From contig NZ_SDKK01000008.1 of assembly GCF_008107625.1 (NCBI RefSeq), positions 173,584 through 237,583 of the forward strand: a stretch of 64,000 nt of DNA. The letters run 5' to 3'. The position numbers and the translations under genes are program-made. Below the pieces are notes generated by a model. The model did not search any database. It had not been told where the DNA came from and saw only the letters and a program-made list of their open reading frames with translations. Shown piece after piece: positions 53,288 to 60,774 of this stretch. Source of the stretch: Zoogloea oleivorans. GTDB taxonomy: Bacteria > Pseudomonadota > Gammaproteobacteria > Burkholderiales > Rhodocyclaceae. The stretch's first letter is position 1; each line of letters opens with the position of its first letter.

Positions 53288-53911
53288 ATGGACACAAAAC
53301 CGTCAATACTACCCCGTATGGAAAAGACACCCCGCCTTCAGCTTGACCGCAGCACATGGATTCAAACCGCTCTCGACACCCTTGCCGACGAGGGCGTCAC
53401 CGGGGTGCGTGTCGAAGTTCTGGCCAAGCGCCTGCATGTCACCAAGGGCAGTTTCTACTGGCATTTCAAGGATCGGCAGGATCTGCTCTCAGGCGTGCTC
53501 GAAACCTGGAAAGACGGCCGCATCCGCGACATCATCAAACAGACCCGACCCGAGGCGGGCGGCGAAGAGGCGCAGATTTTCCGCGTCATTGACGTTTATA
53601 GCGCCAGCCGCAACCGCAAGGGCATCCTGATCGAACTGGCCATGCGCGAATGGGCGCGCCGCGATCCAGCCGCCGCCGCCATCGTCGAAGAAGTAGACGC
53701 CTGGCGCCTGCGCTGCGCGCGCGAGCTGTTCCTGGCCTGTGGCATACCGATGCACGAAGCCTCGACCCGCAGCATGCTGCTGTACGCCTATGTGTTTGGC
53801 GTTTCGATGATGAACTGCGAAAAATTCGACGGTGACATCGCCCGCATGAAGGATGACATCCGCGATCTCATTGCCCGCCGCCCGCCGCCGGTAACGCCGG
53901 CGGCAAGCTGA
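53288..53911 (+). CDS. TetR family transcriptional regulator
   Basis: A 207-residue regulator. The HTH domain is residues 20-65 (WIQTALDTLADEGVTGVRVEVLAKRLHVTKGSFYWHFKDRQDLL). The C-terminal ligand domain has no motif that names the inducer. An in-frame ATG at 53318 is an alternative start. It is divergent from etfB, a typical place for an acyl-CoA-responsive repressor of fatty-acid genes. The palindrome CCGTACGG lies just upstream (53274-53281) and might be part of an operator. Its 3' end overlaps the tatD gene on the other strand by 44 bp. Confidence 0.88.
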   Translation: MDTKPSILPRMEKTPRLQLDRSTWIQTALDTLADEGVTGVRVEVLAKRLHVTKGSFYWHFKDRQDLLSGVLETWKDGRIRDIIKQTRPEAGGEEAQIFRVIDVYSASRNRKGILIELAMREWARRDPAAAAIVEEVDAWRLRCARELFLACGIPMHEASTRSMLLYAYVFGVSMMNCEKFDGDIARMKDDIRDLIARRPPPVTPAAS

Positions 53912-54692
53912 GCGCGACCCCAGGCAGATCCGCCAGCCCGGGAATCGCGACGACAGCATTACGCCCCGTCGCGGCAATCACCTCCTCCACCGTCATGCCT
54001 CGCAAGTCCGCCAGTTCCCGCGCAAAACGGGCCAGGTTCTCTGGATCATTGCGCCGACCGGAACACCAGGCAGGCGGAATGTCCGGCGCATCGGTTTCGA
54101 GCACGATGGCCGATAGTGGCAGGTTCGCCGCCAGTTCGCGGATTCGGCGCGACCCGCTGTAGGTCATCGCACCGCCAAAACCGAGTTTGAATCCCAGCTT
54201 GATGAAAAACTCGGCCTGCTGCCGGCTACCGTTGAAGGCATGGGCGATGCCCCCCCGCACCGGATGCCGGCGCAACGATCTCAGAATCTCGTCCTGGGCC
54301 CGGCGGATGTGCAGCAGCACCGGCAAATCGAATTCCCGCGCCAGCTTCAGCTGAGCTTCAAAGTAATGCTGCTGCAGCGGCATGTCGCCGTCCGGCACAA
54401 AGCCGTCCAGCCCGATTTCACCTACCGCCACCGCCGAACCATTGGTCAGACGCTGACGCAACACATCCAGATGCGCCTCGCGGGCCTGGGCGACGTACAT
54501 GGGATGAATCCCGAAGGCGTGCCGACAGTCGGGATTGGCGGCAGTGAGGGCTGCCACTCCGTCGAAATTCATCGTTCCCACTGCCGGCACCAGGAAGCCG
54601 CCAACGCCGGCAAGCCGCGCCGCGTCGATAACGGCAACCCGATCGCCGTCGAATTCGGCAGCGTCCAGATGGCAGTGGGTGTCGATCAGCAC
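53868..54692 (-). CDS. TatD family metal-dependent hydrolase
   Basis: A 274-residue TatD-like nuclease. It begins MLIDTHCHLDAAEFDGDR with the HxH metal site, and has GIHPMYV, AVGEIGLDGF with the bridging Glu, LPVLLHIRRAQDEILR, GIAHAFNGSRQQAE and VLETDAPDIPP with the last Asp. All metal ligands are present. TatD proteins are 3'-5' DNases or RNases. The downstream end overlaps the tetR gene; the stop codon overlap suggests little space for a terminator. Confidence 0.92.
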   Translation of the reverse strand: MLIDTHCHLDAAEFDGDRVAVIDAARLAGVGGFLVPAVGTMNFDGVAALTAANPDCRHAFGIHPMYVAQAREAHLDVLRQRLTNGSAVAVGEIGLDGFVPDGDMPLQQHYFEAQLKLAREFDLPVLLHIRRAQDEILRSLRRHPVRGGIAHAFNGSRQQAEFFIKLGFKLGFGGAMTYSGSRRIRELAANLPLSAIVLETDAPDIPPAWCSGRRNDPENLARFARELADLRGMTVEEVIAATGRNAVVAIPGLADLPGVALSLPPALPAAGGGQ

Positions 54693-54711
54693 GGCAACCG
54701 GCCAGCCAGGC

Positions 54712-55512
54712 TTATTTGCCGGTCCATACCGGCTTGCGCTTGCTCATGAAGGCGTCGATGCCTTCGGCGGCGTCCTCACACATCATGTTGCAAGCCATCA
54801 CCTCGGCGGCATGCTGATAGGCCGCATCAAGGCCCATTTCGAGCTGCGAGTAGAACATCTGCTTGCCCATGGCGATGGCCGCCGGGGACTTGGCGCAGAT
54901 GGAGGCAGTCAGCTTGGCCACCTCGTCATCCAGCGCATCAAGCGGCACCACCCGATTCACCAGTCCGCGGCGTTGCGCCTCGGTGGCATCGATGAAATCA
55001 CCGGTCACCAGCATCTCGAAAGCTTGCTTGCGCCCCATGTTGCGCGACAAGCCAACACTCGGCGTGGCACAGAAAAGCCCGACATTGATGCCGGAAACCG
55101 CGAAACGGGCCACATCCGAAGCCACTGCCAGATCGCACATGGACACCAGCTGGCAACCTGCCGCCGTGGCGATGCCGTGGATACGGGCGACCACCGGCTG
55201 GGGCATATTCACAATCTGCATCATGACTTTGCCACACAGGCGGAACAGGGCCTGCTGGAATGCCTTGTTGTAATTGCCACGCATTTCCTTCAGGTCGTGG
55301 CCAGCACAGAAAGCCTTGCCGGCGCCTGCCAGCACCACCACGCGCACCGACGTGTCGGCGGCAATGGCTTCAAGCTCGGTCAGCAGGGTTTCGAGCATCG
55401 CCTGCGAAAGGGCATTGAACTGGCCGGGCCGGTTCAGCGTAAGCGTGCTCACGCCATGGGTATCCTGGCGCAGCAACATGGGTTCCTGGCTGGTTTCGAC
55501 GACTGCATTCAT
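54712..55512 (-). CDS. Enoyl-CoA hydratase/isomerase family protein
   Basis: A 266-residue crotonase-fold protein. It has TLNRPGQFNALSQAMLETLLTEL, AGAGKAFCAGHDLKEMRG and HGIATAAGCQLVSMCDLAVAS for the oxyanion hole, and AFEMLVTGDFIDATEAQRRGLVNRVVP. The GHDLKEMR and AAGCQLV pattern resembles the enoyl-CoA hydratase subgroup ECHDC3. The glutamates for full hydratase activity are not obvious, so an isomerase or other role is possible. AGGAGGAG precedes the ATG at 55512, seven bases away. It lies 19 bp upstream of tatD. Confidence 0.88.
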   Translation of the reverse strand: MNAVVETSQEPMLLRQDTHGVSTLTLNRPGQFNALSQAMLETLLTELEAIAADTSVRVVVLAGAGKAFCAGHDLKEMRGNYNKAFQQALFRLCGKVMMQIVNMPQPVVARIHGIATAAGCQLVSMCDLAVASDVARFAVSGINVGLFCATPSVGLSRNMGRKQAFEMLVTGDFIDATEAQRRGLVNRVVPLDALDDEVAKLTASICAKSPAAIAMGKQMFYSQLEMGLDAAYQHAAEVMACNMMCEDAAEGIDAFMSKRKPVWTGK

Positions 55513-55570
55513 GGTGTTCTCCTCCTGGTTTATAAAAGCCGGCACGTACCTGCCGGTTGGAAAAAATGAC

Positions 55571-56212
55571 TCAGGCTCCGCAGCGTGCACGCACGCCGCC
55601 AGCGAGCCGGCTGGCGCCTTCAGCGTCGAGTGCATCGAGCCAGTCTAGCAATTCGCGGCTCAATTGCAGCACGTCCTCCCGCAAGGCCCCAACGCCGCCG
55701 ACCGCATCGGCCGACAAGGCCGGACGGGTGACGGTAAAAGCGTGACTTGCAATAAGCTGGTCGGTGCGTGGTGCAAGCAGCACAGCGCGGGCTTCGACCA
55801 CCCCCCGGCTCACCCCTTCTGCGTCGAAGATCTGAGCGAACTCATCGAGATCGATGCGCAGGCGGCAGCCACTGGAGGCCACCGCCGTCTGGTTGGCTTT
55901 CATCGAGCGCTTGAGGGCCACCTCCATCAGTTGGGCCGGCTGGGCGGCCCAACGGCTTTCGAGGAAGAACTGGCGGCGGGTCGGCTGCGTGTAGGTGAGC
56001 CGGTATTGAATGGCATTGGATGCCAGCCACGGGGCCGGTACCACTTCCAGATTGCGGATCGGGAACGGAACGGGTCGCAGAACGGCCGAATCGAGCGGCC
56101 CGAAGTCATGCACGGAATATGTCGTGGCCGCCTTCGGCAGGCTGCCGCAAGCCGCCAGCACACAGACGCCCACAACGGGCATGGTTTTCCAGAGAAAGCG
56201 CGCAGGCGACAT
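55571..56212 (-). CDS. ABC transport auxiliary lipoprotein
   Basis: A 213-residue lipoprotein with the signal MSPARFLWKTMPVVGVCVLAAC, ending in a proper lipobox (LAAC). The mature part belongs to the ABC-type transport auxiliary (PqiC-like) group: TYSVHDFGPLDSAV, APWLASNAIQYRLTYTQPTRRQFFLESRWAAQPAQLM, and LRIDLDEFAQIFDAEGVSRGVVEARAVLL. An alternative TTG start at 56242 overlaps the mlaD stop. It is the last gene of the lipid-transport operon and probably connects the MlaD ring to the outer membrane. Confidence 0.88.
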   Translation of the reverse strand: MSPARFLWKTMPVVGVCVLAACGSLPKAATTYSVHDFGPLDSAVLRPVPFPIRNLEVVPAPWLASNAIQYRLTYTQPTRRQFFLESRWAAQPAQLMEVALKRSMKANQTAVASSGCRLRIDLDEFAQIFDAEGVSRGVVEARAVLLAPRTDQLIASHAFTVTRPALSADAVGGVGALREDVLQLSRELLDWLDALDAEGASRLAGGVRARCGA

Positions 56213-56238
56213 GGTCAGGCCGTTTCGGTTCGGGTCGT

Positions 56239-57186
56239 TCAATGAGCCGGACGGGTCCGGAATCCGGCCTCGCCCGGCCCCGGGGGCGGCTTGCCGCGGC
56301 CGAGGATCAGCAGCTGCGGAGAATTGTCGATCTCGTCGAGCAAGTCGGAAAGCTGTCGCGAAGTGCTCGTCAATTCCTGCAGCAACACATTGAGGCGTGG
56401 CAGCGTACTGGTGGCAAAGCCCTCGCCGGTTGCTCCGGCGATGCTGTCGATGCGCTCGGTCACCGTTTGCAGCTTCACCAGCAGATTGCGGCCTTCGGTC
56501 GCCATCGGGACGGCTTCGCCACTGAGGCGCTCCAGGTTGTCGAGGGAACGCTGGATGCGCGCCAGATTGTCCTTGCTGAAAACCTGCCGCACGGAGGCCA
56601 GTGCCTGAGGGGCTTCTTTCAGGGTGCGGTCGAGGCCCTGGCTGGAGGATTCGAGATTGACGAGCATCTTTTCGATGCGTGCAAGGTTCTCGGCACGGGT
56701 CAGAGTGGCCAGCCGTTCGGCCATCTCGCGCACCCGGTTGAGGGTTTGCAGCGAAGCGTCGGCCACCTCCTCCATCAGCCCGGGCGCCAGCCGGATGCGT
56801 GGCGGGTTGGCGGCATCACCAGGCAGGGGTTCCGGCTGATCGCCCGCATCGTCGAGGGCAATGAAGGCCAGCCCGGTGACGCCTTGGCTGGCCATGCGCG
56901 CCCGGGTCCCCCTGGTAATCGGCAGATCGGCCCGGATCCGGGCAGTAACAAGCAGGTCCCGCGGATTGGCGGGGTCAAGGGCGATGCCTGCCACCTTGCC
57001 GGCAACGATGCCCCGATAGCGAACTGTGGCTTGCGGATTGAGCCCGTTGACACTGCCGGTGGTCACCAGCACGACGTCGCGGGTCACCTCCCGCTTGTCC
57101 GAAAACCACCACAGGGCCAACACGATGCAGGCGCTGAGCAACAGCGCAAAAAGACCTGCCGCGATGGCATGCGAACGGCTTTCCAT
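56239..57186 (-). CDS. mlaD: MlaD/MCE family lipid-binding protein
   Basis: A 315-residue protein anchored by one N-terminal helix (IAAGLFALLLSACIVLALWWF). The MCE domain is VVLVTTGSVNGLNPQATVRYRGIVAGKVAGI and TRGTRARMASQGVTGLAFIALDD. A long helical C-terminal part follows. MlaD rings bind phospholipids between the two membranes. Its start overlaps the end of the ATPase gene (TGATG), showing coupled translation. The assignment to the Mla rather than the toluene-tolerance Ttg2 name is by family. Confidence 0.92.
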   Translation of the reverse strand: MESRSHAIAAGLFALLLSACIVLALWWFSDKREVTRDVVLVTTGSVNGLNPQATVRYRGIVAGKVAGIALDPANPRDLLVTARIRADLPITRGTRARMASQGVTGLAFIALDDAGDQPEPLPGDAANPPRIRLAPGLMEEVADASLQTLNRVREMAERLATLTRAENLARIEKMLVNLESSSQGLDRTLKEAPQALASVRQVFSKDNLARIQRSLDNLERLSGEAVPMATEGRNLLVKLQTVTERIDSIAGATGEGFATSTLPRLNVLLQELTSTSRQLSDLLDEIDNSPQLLILGRGKPPPGPGEAGFRTRPAH

Positions 57187-57962
57187 CAGCGCTCCGCGCG
57201 GCCCCGGGCCAGGGCGGCCTGGCTGCGCTCGCTGTGAAAGAAGCGTTCAATGAAGGGATCCTGCACGTTCATGATCTCGTCGAGGGGGCCGAAGGCCAGT
57301 ATACGCCCTTCGGATAGCACGGCCACGCGGGTAGCCAGCGCCGCCAGCGTGTCCAGATCGTGGGTCACAAGGATCACCGTCAGGCCCAGCGCCTTGTGCA
57401 GCGCGCAAATCAGGTCGACAAAGCCGGCGCTGCGGTCCGGATCGAGGCCGGCTGTCGGCTCATCGAGAAGCAGCAACTCCGGCTCCAGCGCCAGCGCCCG
57501 CGCCAGGGCAACCCGCTTGACCATGCCGCCGGACAGTTCAGCCGGCATGCGCAGGGCGATCTCCGGCTCCAGTTCGACCATCGCCAGCTTGAGCAGGACC
57601 AGATCGCGCAGCATGGCCTCGTCGGTCACGCCAAACTCCCGCAGCGGAAAGGCGACGTTGGAATACACATCCAGCGCCGAAAAAAGCGCTCCTTGCTGAA
57701 ACAGCATGCCAAACCGCCGACGCCGCTCAAGTTGATCGCGACGGCTGCCGGCAAACAGCGGCTCGCCGAAGAGGTGGACCGTCCCTTCAGTCGGGCGCAG
57801 CAGGCCGACCATCTGGCGCAGCAGGGTTGTCTTGCCGCTGCCCGACCCACCGACCAGCGCCACCACCTCGCCCGCCGGGACGGCCAGGTCGATCTGACGA
57901 TGGACCCAGGTTTGCCCGAAACGGGTGGACAAGCCCTTCAGCTCGACCGGAAAGGTACTCAT
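57186..57962 (-). CDS. mlaF: Lipid transport ABC ATPase, MlaF-like
   Basis: A 258-residue ABC ATPase. Walker A is LVGGSGSGKTTLLRQMVGL, the signature LSGGMVKRVALARAL, Walker B LLLLDEPTAGLDPDRSAGF and H-loop VTHDLDTLAALA. The motif GGMVKR with VTHD is typical of the MlaF branch. The ATG at 57962 overlaps the mlaE stop by four bases (ATGA). It energises lipid movement with MlaE and MlaD. Confidence 0.93.
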   Translation of the reverse strand: MSTFPVELKGLSTRFGQTWVHRQIDLAVPAGEVVALVGGSGSGKTTLLRQMVGLLRPTEGTVHLFGEPLFAGSRRDQLERRRRFGMLFQQGALFSALDVYSNVAFPLREFGVTDEAMLRDLVLLKLAMVELEPEIALRMPAELSGGMVKRVALARALALEPELLLLDEPTAGLDPDRSAGFVDLICALHKALGLTVILVTHDLDTLAALATRVAVLSEGRILAFGPLDEIMNVQDPFIERFFHSERSQAALARGRAER

Positions 57963-59092
57963 CGGTAGGGAAGCCCGATGGACCGGGTGGCGATGGCGAA
58001 GACCGCATCCACCAGAATCACGACGGTGATCGAGCTGACCACCGAAGCCGTGGTGTTGGCCGACAGGCTCTCGGTATTCGGCTTGACCCGCAACCCGAAG
58101 TAACAGGCCACCAGCGCAATCAGCAGGCCGAACACGGCCCCTTTCGCCAGACCGATCACCACGTTGGCCACCGGTACCGCCCGCGGCAGGGCGTTGAGGA
58201 AGTAATCGAAACTCAGATCGAGCTGCAGATTGGCCGACACCATCCCGCCAAAAATGGCCACCGCAGAACCCCACAAGGTGAGCAGCGGCATGGCCAGGGT
58301 CAGGGCCACCACCTTGGGCAGCACCAGCCGCACATGACGGGAAATACCCATGGTGGTCAGCGCATCGATTTCCTCGGTGACCCGCATCACGCCGATCTGC
58401 GCGGTCATCGCCGAACCCGAGCGCCCCGCCACCAGCACCGAAACCAGCACCGGCCCCAGCTCGCGGATGATGCCGAGACCCAGGATGTTCACGATGAAGA
58501 CGTCGGCACCAAAGGCCCGCAACTGCAAGGCTGACAGGTAGGACATCACGACGCCGATCAGAAATCCGACCAGGGCCGTCACCGGCATGGCCTGGACGCC
58601 GACTTTGTAGAAGTTGGCCGACATTTCGAGGAAGGGCCAGTGGCCCCGATAGCGCAGCAAGTACGCCAGATCGAGCAGAATCTGCCCCACCAACGCCGTG
58701 AAGCCGATCAGGTGGTGGCCAATGGCAAACACCATGCGGCCCAGCTGGGCCGTGCCGTCGAGGAAACGGTATGGCGGCGTTGCCGGCAGGCTCGCATCGC
58801 CGAGGGCCGCCAGCCTGGCAAAAACCGGCTCCAGCGCATCCGGCAGGGCCAACTGCGGCGGACGGCGGCGCCCCCAGTGCTGCCACAGCAGCAGGGAGCC
58901 GAAGCTGTCCAGGCGGGAAATCTCGCCCAGATCCCAGACACAAATTTGCGGCACCTGCGCCAGGCGCTGACGGATGTCCGCCAGCAAGGGGCTCAGCAGG
59001 CGCAGCGTCCAGTCGCCGGACAGCGCCACCCGCACCTGCTCGCCCTTCCCTTCAATCCGGATCTCCGGCGGCGGACGGCCAAGCGCATCCAT
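57959..59092 (-). CDS. mlaE: MlaE-like permease with N-terminal STAS-like domain
   Basis: A 377-residue membrane protein. The first 110 residues look like a STAS domain (VRVALSGDWTLRLLSPLLADIRQRL, ICVWDLGEISRLDSFGSLLLW), which in Escherichia coli is the separate MlaB. The rest is the MlaE permease: FLIGVVMSYLSALQLRAFGADVFIVNILGLGIIRELGPVLVSVLVAGRSGSAMTAQIGVM and EEIDALTTMGISRH. Fused MlaB-MlaE proteins are known in this family. It is the first gene of the mlaEFD-lipoprotein operon and lies 9 bp after ppx. Confidence 0.93.
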   Translation of the reverse strand: MDALGRPPPEIRIEGKGEQVRVALSGDWTLRLLSPLLADIRQRLAQVPQICVWDLGEISRLDSFGSLLLWQHWGRRRPPQLALPDALEPVFARLAALGDASLPATPPYRFLDGTAQLGRMVFAIGHHLIGFTALVGQILLDLAYLLRYRGHWPFLEMSANFYKVGVQAMPVTALVGFLIGVVMSYLSALQLRAFGADVFIVNILGLGIIRELGPVLVSVLVAGRSGSAMTAQIGVMRVTEEIDALTTMGISRHVRLVLPKVVALTLAMPLLTLWGSAVAIFGGMVSANLQLDLSFDYFLNALPRAVPVANVVIGLAKGAVFGLLIALVACYFGLRVKPNTESLSANTTASVVSSITVVILVDAVFAIATRSIGLPYR

Positions 59093-59101
59093 GGCCGGAA
59101 C

Positions 59102-60613
59102 CTAGCTGGCGACCGGGCTGCGGGCGGCGGCGCGCTCGACGCGAATTTTCAGGGGCATGCCGATGGACTGCCACTGACGCTCCTCTTCATCCAGAGCCGC
59201 CGCAGTGAGAGGCAGATTGCGCAGCCATTCCGCATCGGCGATGCCGACGTAACCCTTGCCTTCGCGCTTCAGGCGCAGGGGTGGCACACCACGCCCGTCG
59301 CGGGCCCGATGCACGACGGCAGCCAGACGCAGGCACAGAATCAAACGCCATTCCGGACTTTCCGGATCGAGCGAGCCAACCCGCGAGAGCTTGCCCCGGT
59401 GAGCGAGCACCATGCGCGCCAGCCGGCCCTGGTCCATGCGCGAAAAACCGGGCATGTCGGCGTTGCCGAGAATATAGGCGCTGTGCTTGTGGTAGCTGGA
59501 GTGGGCCACGGAAACGCCCACCTCATGCAGCTTGGCCGCCCATTCAAGGAAGCGGCGATCCGCGTTTTCCTCTTCCGCAGCAGCGGGCTCCAGTTGCAAC
59601 AGGAAGGCCCGGGCCGTTTCGGTGACCTGCCGCGACTGGGCTCCGTCCACGTCATAGCGCTCGACAAAGGCCGATACCGTGGCATCGCGCAGATCGTGGT
59701 GGTGGTAGCGCCCGAGCAGATCGTAGAGCACGCCGAGGCGCAGGGCGCCTTCGGAAAAGGTCATCCGTTCCAGCCCGAATTCCTGGAACACTGCCCACAT
59801 GATGGCCAGGCCGCCGCTCAGCACCGGCAGGCGATCCGGGCGCAAACCCTCCAGATGCAGGTTGTCGAGGTGGCCGGCCTTGAGCATCAGCGCACGCAGC
59901 TTCTCCAGACCGCTGCGGGTGATGCCGCCATCGGACAGACCGTTCAGTTCGAGAATATCCACCAGCGCCTTGGCCGAGCCGCTGGACCCGACCGCCTCAT
60001 CCCAACCCACCTCGCGGTAAGCATGGGAGATGGTCTGGATCTCTTTCTGGGCAGCCATTTCGGCCTCGCGCATGCCGCGCTTGTCGATCCGCCCTTCCGG
60101 GAAAAAGCGCAGCGAATAGCCCACGCAGCCCATGTAAAGGGACTCCAGCGCGATGGGTGCAAAACTCTTGCCGATCACGAACTCGGTGGACCCACCGCCG
60201 ATATCCACCACCAGTTGCTGCCGATGAGGATTGGCCAGGGTATGGGCCACGCCGACGTAAATCAGGCGCGCTTCCTCACGACCGGCAATGACTTCGATGG
60301 GAAAACCCAGCGCGGCTTCGGCCTGCACCAGAAAGTGCGGCGCATTCTTGGCAACCCGCAGGGTGTTGGTAGCCACCGCCCGAACCGCTTCCGGAGGGTA
60401 ATCGCGCAGCCGCTCGTTGAAGCAGCGCAGCGCGCTGATGCCGCGAAACTGGGCCGGAGCATCGAGCATCCGGTCGGAAGACAGGCCGGCGGCAAGCCGC
60501 ACGGATTCCTTGATGCCATCGAGGGGGTAGATCTGGTCATTGACGATCCGCCCTACCTGCAGACGGAAACTGTTGGAACCCAGATCGATGGCTGCGATCA
60601 ACTCACGATTCAT
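59102..60613 (-). CDS. ppx: Exopolyphosphatase
   Basis: A 503-residue Ppx/GppA phosphatase. The ASKHA ATPase-type parts are AAIDLGSNSFRLQVGRI, AVATNTLRVAKNAP, VDIGGGSTEFVIG and LYMGCVGYSLRFF; LSGGLAIMWAVFQEFG follows. The C-terminal third has an HD-like helical domain (HEVGVSVAHSSYHKHSAYIL). The size fits Ppx rather than the shorter GppA-only proteins. It removes phosphate from polyphosphate ends. It is divergent from ppk and is followed by mlaE after 9 bp. Confidence 0.94.
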   Translation of the reverse strand: MNRELIAAIDLGSNSFRLQVGRIVNDQIYPLDGIKESVRLAAGLSSDRMLDAPAQFRGISALRCFNERLRDYPPEAVRAVATNTLRVAKNAPHFLVQAEAALGFPIEVIAGREEARLIYVGVAHTLANPHRQQLVVDIGGGSTEFVIGKSFAPIALESLYMGCVGYSLRFFPEGRIDKRGMREAEMAAQKEIQTISHAYREVGWDEAVGSSGSAKALVDILELNGLSDGGITRSGLEKLRALMLKAGHLDNLHLEGLRPDRLPVLSGGLAIMWAVFQEFGLERMTFSEGALRLGVLYDLLGRYHHHDLRDATVSAFVERYDVDGAQSRQVTETARAFLLQLEPAAAEEENADRRFLEWAAKLHEVGVSVAHSSYHKHSAYILGNADMPGFSRMDQGRLARMVLAHRGKLSRVGSLDPESPEWRLILCLRLAAVVHRARDGRGVPPLRLKREGKGYVGIADAEWLRNLPLTAAALDEEERQWQSIGMPLKIRVERAAARSPVAS

Positions 60614-60718
60614 GAATCAGGTACAAAGAGACACGCCAACCGGCGCAGAGGCCCGGAATTCTAGCACCCGCCGATGCGTGCCCTGCGGGAATCCGCCCGT
60701 GCGCTCCTCGTCATCTGA

Positions 60719-60736
60719 ATGCAACAAAAATGTCAC
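60719..60736 (+). promoter_or_regulatory. Putative Pho box upstream of ppk
   Basis: ATGCAACAAAAATGTCAC resembles the 18-base Pho box, with two half-sites 11 bp apart, and lies 39 bp before the ppk start. The second half (ATGTCAC) is good, the first (ATGCAAC) is weak. Control of ppk by PhoB is known in several bacteria. The site is an inference. Confidence 0.4.
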
Positions 60737-60774
60737 ATACTTGATGCCTAATTAGAGGATTGCCAGGAGAGCCC

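Noticed and set aside
57963..58943. Upstream extension of the mlaF frame to 585 codons
   Set aside because: The extension is antisense-phase overlap with mlaE and has no domain; the ATG at 57962 overlapping the mlaE stop gives the family length.
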